This document shows, piece by piece, positions 1 through 12,135 of a stretch of DNA of 64,000 bases. Under the pieces are notes generated by a model that saw only the letters and a list, made by a program, of their open reading frames with translations, was not told the DNA's origin and did no database searches. Each line of letters opens with the position of its first letter. Within the stretch, counting starts at the first letter, position 1. Source of the stretch: Citrus sinensis (taxonomy: Eukaryota; Streptophyta; Magnoliopsida; Sapindales; Rutaceae); the NCBI RefSeq assembly GCF_022201045.2, contig NC_068558.1, forward strand, positions 9,329,501-9,393,500, in the 5' to 3' direction. The translations under genes were made by a program, and so were the position numbers.

Positions 1-1243
1 GTTTAAGCAACTCATTTGTCTCAGTGGGCCTGATTCACAGGTCCCACCGCTGGTCCGTTTTTTAACACATCTAAGTTCTCCATCATGGGAATTGTACCCA
101 TCTCTTTACAACCCACTATTAAAAGCGGCCCATTACTCGAACTTCTGCACTTAGCATCTGAAATAATTAATTGAAAATCATAATTAAATTCATTTGCCTT
201 TACTATAGCCATGCCACTAGTAAAATCCCCCGAATTCTGGCCATTAATGCCCATTTGACTCCAACCTCTAACAAGAGTGGGAGGCTCCAAAGTAATAGGC
301 ACATTCCTATCCATCTGCTCTTTCCCACGAGATTTGTTCCCATCCTTCGCGGATTTTGTGGCCCCATTCTCACCCACCACCATTGTAATCCTTGAGTTTG
401 AGTAGTTACCAAGATTGCCTGCCTCCATCTCTGGTGGTGTTGTCCTCAACTAACGCTCACTAGAATTCATCATACCTCGTCCAGGTGGCACTTTCATCCA
501 TATACCATAGGGTCTAGCAGCATTACCATCCACACCATTATACAAAGAAGGGGAGTTGCGCTTAGTATAACCAAGAAGACCACATATGAAACAGAACACA
601 TTGAGTTGTTCGTATTTGAAATCCACCAAAAACAATTCCCCTCATGTTCGTTTCAACTGCATTCATCACTTGAGAGGCTTCCTTACATCAAGAGACACCC
701 TCAGCCGCATATAATTTTGCCAAACACCTTTGAGATTATTCTCGTCCGACTTTATAAACGAACCAATATAGTTGCCAATACTATGCAAGATCCGTTCAGA
801 TTGGAAACCAAGAGGCAAATTATAAACTTAGATCCAAAAGTTGTATGAAACAAAAGAACATTTTGGGGTTGCTCATCAGCACATAATCTGTGAACAATGA
901 GAATGTGTTGATTAAACGCCCATGGTCCAGAATCGAGAACCCTCCTTACATCAATTTCATGAAAGGATTGAAACAAGAACAAAGTAAGAGATAAGTCATT
1001 GATACAAACACCCTTTCCCGGTCTCCATAATGCCGCCATAGTATTCTTCATAGCAGCAAAGTTGATCACCTTATCAGTTAAGAGACGTCCTAAGAGTTAA
1101 TAACGAGAATCATTTTTAATCCTCCCATTATCTTCATCCTCATCTTCAGCCACCTCAAGACCACCATTCTCCTCTTCATCAAGTTGCAAACGTGCACATT
1201 CATTATGCAAATCAATTGCTCCTCGACTACTTGAACCAGCCAT
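1..1243 (-). pseudogene. Degenerate LINE ORF1 (DUF4283 / zinc-knuckle gag-like protein)
   Basis: Relic of the first open reading frame of a plant non-LTR retrotransposon. From a plausible ATG at 1241-1243 the minus strand reads an acidic N-terminus. A DUF4283-type domain follows at about 752-1069, with the typical run LWRPGKGV, then a segment like RVLDSGPWAFNQHILIVHR. At about 450-640 is a zinc-knuckle region with VDFKYEQL and CFICGLLGY, in which later metal ligands are lost. A Ser/Asn-rich tail follows at 21-449. Stop codons and frame changes separate these blocks (for example, a stop just after the acidic start), so it is not functional. The domain order is that of plant LINE ORF1 proteins; the reverse transcriptase ORF would lie beyond the left edge. 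In living elements this protein binds the element RNA. The family call is fairly safe; exact ends are approximate. Confidence 0.7.
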
Positions 1244-2148
1244 AGAGGAACGAAGAAGAAAGGACAATGAAATTGAAAGAAAAAGCTAAACCAGCTAAGA
1301 ACCAATCTAACTTGTCAGTGAGATAAGACGAAGCAAACTTGCCAAGAGACAAGAAAAAATTTCTCTTTTGAACTACGGCTATATATAGTTATTGTAATTT
1401 TTCTCAACCTAAATATAAATTCGTGACAAGGAATAAGCTTTTAATAAGAAATATGCGACCTTAATAAAATAACGATAACTTAAAAGAAGAATACACAATT
1501 TTATATATATATATAAAATAACATATGTTGAATTAGATATTGTAATTTTTTAAATTTATTTATGACTTTAATATTGTTAAAATCCCTTTTTGGTAAGTAC
1601 AAATATATTTTGTTGCTTTATTTGTTTATATGTAATATTCCTCTATTGTTTTAAATTCAGAAGAATTTAAAAGGGCCGCGTGATATCTCCAGTAAACTCA
1701 AATTGGCCGTGTCTTGTGTGTAAATTAGGTAGATGTGTATCCTTTGGGTGAGCATTTATTGATGATGCTAAGTTGGTGGAAGCAGGGAAATTTATACATA
1801 TGGCCCAAAAATTCTGATAATTTTTAAAAGTAGTCAACCTAAGTTTTTCTATCATATCTAACCACACATAATTTTTAAACTTAAATCCCTCAAACCTATC
1901 AACAAAATACCCAACAAAGTACATTCTCACCCAAAACTCACTAACGCTCACCACCCTTTACTCACCAAAACTCACCACCCTCTACTCACAGCATCATCAA
2001 TTGAAAAGTAAGAAGATTAATATTTGTCTTATACAATATGTGTTATTATTTTAAATTATTTAGAATTTATGTGGATGTTTTTAGTAAAACTGAGTTAGGA
2101 AACAAACCCAGAAAGTGTGCAACATGTACCTGTCATGCATGAGGTTAT
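1244..2148. other. Intergenic AT-rich spacer
   Basis: No coding region that I can support. The stretch holds A/T-rich low-complexity DNA and, at about 1930-1990, a short run of imperfect CTCACCA-type repeats. Confidence 0.6.
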
Positions 2149-2156
2149 GCGATAGG

Positions 2157-3398
2157 TAGGGATGGCAAAATCCAAGTGCAGGTCCGGGTTTGGCCTTTGC
2201 AGTTCCGAACCCGGACACTAATTTTACTTTGCTGTATCCGAATATAAACCCAAACTTTTCAACTTCGGGTCCGGTACGGGTTTGACATGAAAAATAACGG
2301 GTTTTTCGGATTTCGGATTTTGAGCCCGGATTTGATTTCAGATGTGGAAAACAATCATCTTCAATTATTTCTTACAACTCTGAATTTCTAACTGCAAACG
2401 GATGAACACACAACAACATACATGAATACTCACACCCAAATCTACTTATGGTTTTTTTTTTTTAGCAGTAAGCTAATCAGGCTTACTTAATATTGATGGT
2501 GGACAAAAATCCCTCACGAAGTAACAATACTCTCACAAAAATAAAATCTAAGTAAAGGGCAGAGCAATATTTGAGACGACATAAAAGCATAACAAAATAC
2601 AAGTCCCAAGAAGAGAACTGGAATTATATAACCTAATCAAAAAAAGAGAAACCCATGTCTTCATCACTCTCCTTCTTTTCTTCTTTCTTCTCCTCAGCAG
2701 CAAGAGCCTCAACAGCTGTTCCCCATCCTCCTGAAGGAACTGAAGCTTCAACTCCAATCTCAATGAAACCACCACCAACAGCACCGCCAATAATCACTTG
2801 GAAAACAACAGAGGTAGGTGTGATGATGGAGAAAGAGGTCTGAACCCCATCAGAAGAATCAGTAGAGAGAAGTCTGAACCAGCTTTCTCTGGAGCTCGTA
2901 TGTTGATGCTGTAGAGGCTTCTAAGTCTCCCCCCTCTATCTGCTTTCTGCTCCATTCAACTTCAACCCGTATCACCGTCGTCGCCAATCGCGATAAAGAA
3001 TACTAGAGAGGCGGCTGATAACGATGATTGTAATGAACACAACTGCCAAGGACAAGGTGGCAAAGTGGTAAAGCGATGAGAGTGACCACAATGAAGATTT
3101 GATGAAGGGAAGAGGAAGCAGGCGATGAGGCTGTGAATTGAAATTTGTAAATTAGAGCACACAATTTCTTTTAACTTCTCTATTTATATTAAAAATAGTT
3201 TTAAAATTTAATATAAAAATAAAGATATATGGGTATGGGTTCCAGATTTTTGGGTTAAGATAAAACTTGATTCGGGCCTAAATATGTCCGGGTTCATAGA
3301 ATTACATCCGGATTTGGGATAAAATTAAATCGGGTGCGGGTTAAACCCGGTTCGGATTATGCGGGTTCATCCGAGTATGGAAAATATTACCATCCCTA
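2157..3398. mobile_element. hAT-type non-autonomous transposon carrying a host gene fragment
   Basis: The element starts TAGGGATGGCAAAA and ends with the reverse complement of TAGGGATGGTAA, giving short imperfect terminal inverted repeats. It is flanked by an 8-bp duplication, GCGATAGG at 2149-2156 and GCGACAGG at 3399-3406 (one mismatch), the length used by hAT transposases. Both subterminal zones are studded with CCCGG/CCGGGT motifs, a usual feature of this plant MITE group. No transposase is encoded. The interior holds a minus-strand fragment of a ribosomal P3 protein gene (2633-2958), so the element has acquired host sequence. Length is 1,242 bp. Confidence 0.8.
2633..2958 (-). pseudogene. 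60S acidic ribosomal protein P3 fragment (captured, frameshifted)
   Basis: Read on the minus strand, the sequence gives EWSRKQ..GGDLEAS, then STYELQRKLVQ, then (after a break at about 2845-2870 with in-frame stops and a frame change) GVQTSFSI, PTS..FQVIIGGAVGGG and an acidic Lys/Glu tail ending near DEDMGFSFFD before a TAG at 2633-2635. This order is the signature of the plant-specific stalk protein P3, which works on the large ribosomal subunit with P0, P1 and P2 to recruit translation GTPases. The first residues of the protein are not found, the frame is broken, and the alanine/glycine hinge is altered, so this is a pseudogene. It lies wholly inside the hAT-type element at 2157-3398. P3 identity is confident; whether it came from a spliced or an unspliced source cannot be told here. 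Confidence 0.75.
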
Positions 3399-3689
3399 GC
3401 GACAGGTGCTTATCGCATCGTGTGTGACAAGTGCATATCGCACATTTTGATAGTTTTATTTTTTTTAATTAAGTACTATTTTTTTTCTTAATTATTCAGC
3501 CTTAATGTAATCAGTTGTTCTTCGATGTGTTTTAAAAGATTGTGGGAGGAATTGATAGACAATCCTTTTGAGTACAGAAATGGAAAACATAAAGTTTTTT
3601 TTTTTTAATTCAGAAAGACTGTATGTTTAATGCATTTCTCACAAGAGTATATGAAGTTTCACAAATAAATTTGAATGATTATAACATCT

Positions 3690-5010
3690 CATTGAAGTAC
3701 TATAGCGTGATCTTTAGCGCATCAATGTCGTAAATATCAATAAAGTTCAAACCTTTAAAGTTTTCATCTAATTGTTTAATATTCGCCATTAGATTACCAT
3801 TAAAATACAAATAACGTAACCAGTGGTTTGCCGCAATGTTTGCTTTTCTATATACATTGTCTACACCATTGCAAAATTCAATAACTAAGCACTAGTCAGT
3901 GATTGATAACCGCACTAGTTGACCACCAAAATCAAACCATAATTGATCTTTATCACATGCATCATGCACTACTTGGTAGTGCGTTGTGCATAATCACCAC
4001 TAAACACATAGGTATCATCTTTGCAAAATGACCAAATACATCTTTCTTGAATAATCTTAATTGTTATTTTGTTAACTTTAAGGGTGTTTGCAGATCAGAT
4101 TTTGTGGATTAGACATCAATCTATATTCGATTCATGATTTTGCGGATTGTAAATTTTTAATCTAATCCAATCCACAGATTGGCGAACTTAATCCAAATCC
4201 AATCCATTTGTTTGTGGATTGAATGCATATTTAACCCAATCCATTATTTTTGCATATTGATTTATGGATCAAAATTTTTTAATTTTGTTCATTGTACAAA
4301 CTAATTAAATAAAAAATCTTATATAAAAATAATTTTATTACCAATCAAATTCAAAATTGAATAAAATTTCAATAAAATTAAGTGTTTAAATAAATATAAA
4401 ATAATACATTCAAAGTCTCAAAATATAATATAGTGAAAAAAAAAATCTCATTTGTTTAAATCAATACATGAAAATTAACTAAAATTAATTGTTTAAAAAG
4501 CTATATTTAGTTATTTAATTGTTTAATCATGTTCATTATATATTATTATCATATAAGATATGTATAGTGTTAATGTAACTACATTTTAACTTATTTGTTT
4601 ATTAGTAAGTAGTAACGCCACATTTACAGGTTTTAATTTTTTAATTAAATAAATATATATTTGTTATTTTTTATGGATTTACGGATTTTTACGGATTTAC
4701 AGAAGTAAATCTATATCCAATCCACCGACTATGGATTTTTAAATTTTCAATTAAATCCAATCTACCAATCCATGCATCAGATTTTTACGGATCAGATTTT
4801 TGTGGATTGGACGATTTGAGTGGATCAGATTGGATTCTGAACACCCTTAGTTAACTTCCTCTTGATAGCTTCCATCATATTTCTAAACTTTGAAGTATTT
4901 GTAATATGCCTGGGAAATGCTCGGATGCCAACATTTTCATCAAATCTAGTTTCTTCTTTAGAGTGGGTGGATTACGCTTTTCCCGTGATTTTTTGGCCGT
5001 TGTATTTGTA
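3690..5010 (-). pseudogene. Decayed DUF1985-like coding relic, split by a MITE
   Basis: Minus-strand reading from about 5010 gives HITNTSKFRNMMEAIKRKLT. After skipping the inserted MITE at 4079-4849 it gives QLRLFKKDVFGHF, and then, in other frames, short pieces such as LWF, GGQLVRLS and NHWLRYLYFNGNL. This resembles the start of DUF1985 proteins, which plants carry as stand-alone genes or beside Ulp1-like peptidases in Mutator-like elements. Many stops and at least two frame changes make it non-coding. The domain call is made by eye from short motifs and is tentative; a decayed fragment of some other repetitive plant protein is possible. Confidence 0.35.
4079..4849. mobile_element. hAT-type MITE with perfect 8-bp target duplication
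   Basis: The ends read TAAGGGTGTT in inverted orientation. The element is flanked by perfect copies of GTTAACTT at 4071-4078 and 4850-4857. It is 771 bp, A/T-rich, has no transposase, and carries many internal GGATT/AATCC motifs in both orientations near its ends (for example, repeated TTTACGGATTT at about 4675-4700). Size, TIR and duplication length fit a hAT-type MITE. It sits inside the DUF1985-like relic. Confidence 0.88.
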
Positions 5011-5299
5011 GCAAATTTTAAATTGTGTTTGTTCCTTGCATTCATTAAACTCAAAATAGAAATAAACACATACATAAACTGGTGTGATTTTGAGTTGCTA
5101 TGTTTTTTATTTGCCAGTCACCTAAAAATACTTATTGCGTTTTGTCGTTTGTGTGATAAAGCTCCCTTGGTGCGACATGGTGAGCTTCGCATTGAACATG
5201 GATTCGCACCAAGCCATCATTAACCCACAACACCTTAACCTATAAAAAATGACTGAACAAAGTCGAATAGGTATTTCAACAAACATGTCGTATGCCATT

Positions 5300-8200
5300 T
5301 CTCTCAAATCCTAATTTCATTAAGTACTTTTCAAAATTCATAGAAAAATAACCCAAATACTCATCTATCATGAAATATACACTCAACTATATTCAAATGA
5401 CGGTCCACTTTTAAGGAAATGGAAAAAAAAATTACTTTGGGAGATGAAGCTATCGGAAATGAAGTTGTCATTAAACGCCCGTCGAACTACTATCAATTGT
5501 TACCAGAAAAGTCAAGACCTAGCTGTTGGATTTATAAGAAAACAGAAGGTTCATTTTTTTTTTTATTTGGAATGACAAGAATACTGTTGTTCAAAATTGT
5601 TGAAATTGGCTACACAGTATAGAAAAAACTAAGGTGGCTAATTTTAAAAGGTCCTAAAACATTTGAGCCATTTTTGTAAATTTCTCATGGAAGTATAGAA
5701 TTGTTAATATACATGATCATATACCATACATTAACACCACAATTGTAATAACACAAAATAGAATCAATAAAAACTACATATATGTAATTGATAGCAACTA
5801 TGAGATTGATGTATGGTATGTGATAGTATACTATAACAAGGTCCGTGGAAGTATCCTTCCATTGAACTAATGTAAATTTTTTTTATCTATATATTTATTT
5901 ATCTATTTTTGTTTTATTTAAACATTATCATTACTTTCTTTTTTCTAAACTACTAATTAAAATTTCTTAACACTATTGAGAAAAATATTTCACATTTTTG
6001 TGAACAAGAAAATTAGAGATCTTAATATTTGAGTCTTAACTTGAGTCATAATATCATGTGTTACTCATACATTAGATAATAGATTTTATAATTTATAAAA
6101 TTACTTAATTACCATCCAAATGGATGAATGTTATAACAATTGAAATTCAAATTAAAACTTAGATATTAAAATGTATAATATTAATCTTTTGTGAAAAGAG
6201 AAAAGAGCCTAGATTTGAACCCCAAGTATCCACTGATCCCCAATGGCAAGTGACACCTACTTGTTTGTTGATTTAAGATGGTTTATCCTATAGTTTCATA
6301 TATTCCATTTTATTTTAAAAAAGAAAATTACACACATTTTTACAACAGTATTTTAATTTGCGGAAAAGTAAGGTGTAACCTCCGTTTTACTTCTTTTGGT
6401 AGAGCATGATCATGATGAAGTGTTTTTCAAAATGCGGTAAATGATGGTGATTGATTGCCAAAGTGCCAAGGTATGAAAAGTAAGTGTAATTACAAAAATA
6501 TTTTTCTTCTTTCTTTGATTTTTTGCTTTTTTTTTTTTTGGGTGGGGGATATTTTATTCTATTATTTAGAACAATTTATTATTAGAGTACGGCTAACTTA
6601 CCGTTTCTGTAACATACGCCCACCCAAAATAAGTAAAATGAAGGTGGGCTCAAGTGGACTACACTCCATTTTATTAGGGGGCCTGCACCTTACAGAAGCG
6701 GTAAGGTAGCAAGCCCCTTATTATTAATATTCAAAATCATTACAAAAGCATTATGTTGAGGCTAAAAAAAAAAAAAAATTACAGAGGCATTTATGTGTGT
6801 GGTAGCATGCGGTGACATGTAATTGAATGATGTAATGAAACCACTTTAAACTTTCTTGTGTAAAAGAACTCTATGCCGTTCTCAAAATCAGTTTTTGATT
6901 TTCTTAAATTTTATTTTTAGAATCATAATTAAAAAGTGTGATCACTAATCCTTAAAAATCCCTTTTAGTTGGTATTATAGGCAAGAGACTCAAGAAATTA
7001 TTAATTATATCCATCTAGCAGTATTTTGTATGATTTGACTAGTAATAGGAACGAAACATACTTTTCTTAGAGCAAAACACACTTAAATGCTCCTTAAATG
7101 TAATTAGGATAGGTCATCTTACTCCCCCTCCTACAGGCCACAGCTAGAGTCTCTGGAATTATGGACATTTTGAATTTGTATAAGAGTTTAGTATGGAATG
7201 AAATTAGAAGGCTTATTAACAAGGATTTATGAAACAATCATTTTTGAAAACCAACGTCCTCTGAAGCCTAACTTGGTTTACTATTAATCATCATTGACAT
7301 CAAGACTATCTAATCCAGATAATTAATCGTTGTACTTTAATTACAGAAAATTCTCAGCCGTTTTTATTCTACCTCTCAAGTTTTTGTCTAACATTTGGGT
7401 CAATATTCACTTGTAAATATTTTCCTTATATGTCCTACTGTCCAAGAAGTAACACTAAGAAGATTGAAAAGATTTAGATAAAAAGATGCCAAATTTATTA
7501 CTAATTTCATATGGTAATAATTTTAGTACCAAGGACTCCTGTTTTGTCATTGATCCAACATGAAACATATTGAAGCTCATTGATCATTATGAGAAAAAGT
7601 GAGTTCTTTCTTTCAACCTGAACAGAAAAAAAAAAGCAAAAAAAGGAAAAAGGAAGAAGACTTTAGATCCAAATTGAACTATCTTCTAGTTTTGGCTGCC
7701 TTTCCATGATAAAGAAGAGAAACAAATTGCAAACAGATTTTGGGATTAAAACAAAAGTTTTAAAGATGTACTGCAGTTTTTGGAGGCTTCTAGCAACAAA
7801 TGGAATAAAAAATCATTCATGAAACCAAGGAACAGACTAAAGCCACACAAATAGAAAAAAAAAAAAAAAACAAGAAGAGATTAATCATATTTTTGCTATA
7901 CAGTTACAAACTCATATCTACATATAGCAGATAATAAAACCCAAAAAATAAAATGGAAGCAAACAAGAAGTAGCTGCTTCCAAGTAGCAAGTAATGAAGA
8001 GCAGTCCAAACCCAAAAGCCTAGTCATGCCAGCATAGAAGCGTAACAATACATCTTCTTATTATGTAGAGCCTACCTCTTTGTTCTTTAAGGAACCCACC
8101 AACTCCTTTACATGATAACTTTCTTTTAGAATCACTAACACTAGAACTTTTAATCTCCATTTTCTCTTTAAATCTCCTCTCTCAATATCTCACTGTTGTT

Positions 8201-9901
8201 GTTGTTGTTTTTCTTTCCCCCCTTTTCCCGTCCTTTTTTCTTGGCTTCAAGACTTCAACGAACTTTAGTCCTTTCTTTCTATGATTTCTTGTGAATGGAT
8301 CATTTTTGGGTTCTGGGGTGTGAGGAGAGGTACAGCTTGGGGATAATGATTGAAATTTTGCATGAAAAGAGCAAGAAAGGGGGTTCTTATAGGGAAACTT
8401 GGAATGATAGTGAGTGATCCAGGCTCCCCTGGGCCCAACAACTCATTAAAAAGGACAAAAAATGGTTTGCTGATGGGATATAAAATGCCTCTATGCTCTC
8501 TGGCACTGCACTTTCGGCCCCAGTTCACTGGCGTGCAATATACTCATCTAACATGATATGGAAGTGGAATGTATTTGAAACCAAAACAAATTATCTCACT
8601 CAGACATGTATGATAAAAGAAAAAATTTTGGCCGCGTTTGTTATCTACTATGGCATATGGGGTGTTTTAATTTTTCCCCTTTTCATCATATTCGTTTTTT
8701 CGGTAAAAAGAAAAACAAAGAATACACAGTGACCACAGAAACAAAGAGGAAAAAATTCAACAAATTGATACAAATTTTCAAATAAATTGCACAATCTATT
8801 AATCTAATACCAAAATTAGCATTATCTAAGACCAAAACAAGGTGCCACTCCAAAAGAGCGGCTGTCTCCGTGACAGAAAAAATCTATCCTCAACAACTAA
8901 ATCATTACAGGATATTTCGTTAATTATATGTACAAGTCAAGATTCCTTTCAATGGGATCCTCAAAAATCTTCAAAACTAATCTCCCATTCACGGATCATG
9001 AATCTCCTCAGACTCAATGAGCTTGACAGTTTACTGCCTTAATTTATTCAATTAGCCTAATCCTTATCCCAACTCAATCAGGTTTCCGAACCACGGAAAA
9101 ATCGCTCAAAAACAAATAATCTAAGATGGTTAATTGAAAGCAAAAGCCCCATTGTGGGGCTTCACCTTCACATATTCCTTTTCCCGTGAGAGACGCAATA
9201 TGGGGTATCACATCAATTAAAGAAGACTATCATGAGATAATTCAAAGGCCCCCAAGCCAAGTGAGTATTCATTTCAAAGTTTGCATTTTTTTTCTGGTCA
9301 TAAGAAAAAGATCACTAGCCTAATGTTTATACAATGGACAAGACAGCAGAATAGACATAGCTGTATGTGTGGTACGGACGGACATGGTCACGGGTGCACG
9401 TGAAATTCACGAGACAAACGTGGTCTCTGTCTGTGACGTACCTAGTTTTGCAGATGTAATTTTCGACCACATTTCTTATATTTGTTCTAGCCATCGCCGC
9501 TACTTCTGTTGGGGTTCTCTTATTTGGCCTTTTGTTTCTGTGACGGGAGCTTGAGCTTCCCATCTCTTTCTTATTCTATGCACTAACAAGGACAGGCGAG
9601 CTAAGCTAACTAGCTAAGCTTCCCATCTCTTTTCTTTTAACTTTTTGCTAGCTTGTTGTTGACTCTTAATTCTTTGATGAATTGTTCTTGTATTACTCTT
9701 TTAAAGGTTTTGATTTATTTCTCCCTCTATATTTCTTTGCCATATGATCATCTGTACTACAATTAGGGGCTCAGCTTAATCCTCCACTATCACGGTGCTC
9801 TTTGCGGAAAAAAAAAAAAAAAAAAACTAGCTGAGATTCGTAATGAAACAGTGAATGGAAATGAATAAGGAAACTTACCAAACTGATTAATGATTTTATT
9901 A
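5300..9901. other. Long intergenic region without a supported gene
   Basis: A/T-rich spacer of about 4.6 kb. I see a Mutator-type MITE at 6585-6717, a short (GTT)n tract near 8192-8210, and a CT-rich stretch at about 8140-8250 that resembles the 5' leader of a transcript. That stretch is not followed by a protein I recognise. Open frames at 8265-8556 and 9327-9563 have no recognisable domain and occur on both strands, as expected by chance. No miRNA precursor that I know was found by eye. Confidence 0.5.
6585..6717. mobile_element. Short Mutator-type MITE
   Basis: A 133-bp unit with imperfect inverted ends, GAGTACGGCTAACTTACCG against GGGGCTTGCTACCTTACCG, continuing into TTCTGTAA on both arms. 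It is flanked by perfect 9-bp copies of TTATTATTA at 6576-6584 and 6718-6726. A 9-bp duplication suggests a Mutator-type element. The duplicated word is low complexity, so chance identity is possible. Confidence 0.6.
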
Positions 9902-10205
9902 GGGAAATTATCACTGCACCACCTCTCTTTTGTTTTATGTTCATCCAACTACCATAAAATTTTAACATGTTCTTTACACTATTTTTAACTAATTTTTTAT
10001 TTTCAAAATTTTTATAAAATAAAAATAGTCTTTTAATTTATTTAGGGATAAAATTATTATTTCATTTAAATTATTTAACTATTTTAGTGCAAAAGTGGTT
10101 AATTGATACAAATTTAAAAAGAAAGATGGTACAAAGAACGTGTTAAAATTTTGTGATGATTGAATGAATATAAAACAAAAGAAATGTGGTGTATTGATAA
10201 TTTCC
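9902..10205. mobile_element. Foldback MITE with ~85-bp inverted arms (Mutator-type)
   Basis: The first ~85 bases (GGGAAATTATCACTGCACCA and on through TCTTTTGTTTTAT and AAAATTTTAACA) reappear as a reverse complement in the last ~90 bases, ending GATAATTTCC at 10205. The flanks are ATTTTATTA at 9893-9901 and ATTTGATTA at 10206-10214, a 9-bp duplication with one mismatch. The ~130-bp centre is A/T-rich and non-coding. Long terminal inverted repeats plus a 9-bp duplication point to a Mutator-type MITE. Confidence 0.78.
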
Positions 10206-10383
10206 ATTTGATTATAATGAGGACAGATGTCTTATTTTTTTACCAACGCAACTCAAAAATCAAAGTACTTTGGAACGGAAAAACAAAAACAAGAGTTCTA
10301 ATCGTAGGGTGTGAGCATGCTGCAGTATTTGAAGTAGAACTGTCTTTTTTTTTTGGGTTATTGTACAGTGTTTCAATTATTAT

Positions 10384-10386
<3 letters not shown>

Positions 10387-10421
<35 letters not shown>
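10387..10421. repeat. (TA)n microsatellite
   Basis: About 17 uninterrupted TA units, followed by a T-rich run at 10446-10462. A shorter TA/TG tract lies at 10549-10577. Confidence 0.95.
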
Positions 10422-10424
<3 letters not shown>

Positions 10425-10429
10425 TCCTC

Positions 10430-12135
10430 CTAATGTGTGCGCTCTTTTTTTTTTTTTTTTTAATGTAGACACACTTTTAAATCGTGTAGTTTAAGAGAAT
10501 TACAAAAGTGTCTGCATTAAAAAAAATACTGACCCCGTTCTGAGAATGATAATATATATATATATGTGTGTGTGTGATTATATATGCATGTGTATAGGTA
10601 TGCAAAATATATTTATTCACGCAATGTGTGTATATTTAAGACGTGCAAGGAAAACGTAGTTACAAATAATAATGAAAATAAAATTGTTACCAATAAAAAA
10701 AAAAAAAAACCTATAGCAACGGTTACTTACATTGCCCTAGTCAGAATGCACGCTTAAAAAAAAAATGTTCTTTTTTTTTACTTTTCCAGTTTTCCCTACA
10801 TGCCCTAGTTAATTTCTTTTTTGCTAGAATACAATTTTTCGTACTCACCTACTATGATCAATCATTCATATTCCTTGTGTGGAAGAAAGACAAAGAATCG
10901 TAGTCCATCCAGCTATCCAAAAGTGCGCAACAAAACTTTCAACAGGGGAGAACCCTACCTGAAAATGACAGAAGCAAGACTCACTCGAGAAAGTACCAAA
11001 ACTTTCAGTGAGGGCCTCAACATAAACTGACAGGCTGACGCAGCTGAGGAAAAGTTTCAAGTAGCAGTGAAAAAAAGAGATCAAAAGTGAGAAAAACTCT
11101 ACTCTAGTACGAAATTCATGATCGTTAATGCAATAATTAATTGGAGTCCACAGTTTGACCAATGACTAGTCCCTCTCTGCACATGGATGCAATACCAAAA
11201 GGCCAACTATTTCTATTAACAGTTTCTGGAACACTGCAAAAGCTTATAACCTTGATAGCTCCTCTTCTGTGAGGTTATATGTATTTGAATTTGGAACAGA
11301 AGCTGAAGCAGAAGCAGTTCAGCTTTAATCCAAAGCACTGCACCTTTAAACTTTTGGTACAGAAAATGGATTTATTCTAGGTGATTACACTAGTTTAGGT
11401 CAATAAATTTCTGAAAATTGACTCAGCATTGTACAAGATGAGTTCATTATTTAGTCAAAAACAGTGATAATGTTCATCATGACCTTGGTACATACTGTTA
11501 CCGTAGATTTTTTTCTCAGCTGTTGATATGCCGTACGAGTGTAAGTTTGTAATAAGCCATCTCTGCAGAGATATTGATTACTAGTCAAAATCTTAAGAAG
11601 AAATAATAGCAAATGACAGCTTGTAGAATACAAGTTTAAAAACTTTGCTTCTGCAATTAATTTAGCAGATGAGAAACACAGCACAGGCACCATGCCTAAG
11701 GCTGCCTCGGACCCACTACTCCCTCTACCGACCAAGACAAGATGTTGAGGATCCAATGTACAATTTGAAAAAGAGATTGTAGAATCAAATGTACAATTGA
11801 AAAATCTGAATTGTTTCCGAATTTTTTTTTCAATATACTATTTACAATCTAAAAATGTAATTGATATTAAGTGAACAACCATAAGTCCATCACTATTCGC
11901 TACCATTTTCCTTGTGAAAGTAAATTTTATTAAAAAATAGATAGCAAACTCTTTAACAGGGTAAATAATTTCTAACCACAGCTGAGAATGAAGCAAGATT
12001 ATGAGATCATGCATTAGATTAAAGAATAAATATGAATCCTAATATTCTTCAATGGTGGAGGCAATACAACAGGAAAGATACTAACAGTGAGTGTGTAGTC
12101 TTTCACTCCAAAGGCAAAGAACTTGTCCATCATAA
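10430..12135. other. Intergenic region downstream of the coiled-coil gene
   Basis: No gene that I can support. It is less A/T-rich at 10860-11760, where some stretches look like transcribed or exon-like sequence, but no frame shows a known domain. The end nearest 12135 should include the 3' untranslated region of the minus-strand gene that stops at 12136. Confidence 0.45.

Noticed and set aside
8265..8556. Overlapping open frames on both strands behind a CT-rich leader-like stretch, considered as a small gene or miRNA precursor
   Set aside because: No known domain, no known plant miRNA word, and no strong hairpin visible by eye.
9327..9563. Open frame of 78 codons starting MGSSSSRHRN
   Set aside because: No domain, biased composition, and a similar frame on the opposite strand; expected by chance.
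11451..11756. Open frame of 101 codons, minus strand
   Set aside because: No recognisable domain and no plausible splice partners that extend it; may be a relic, but unsupported.
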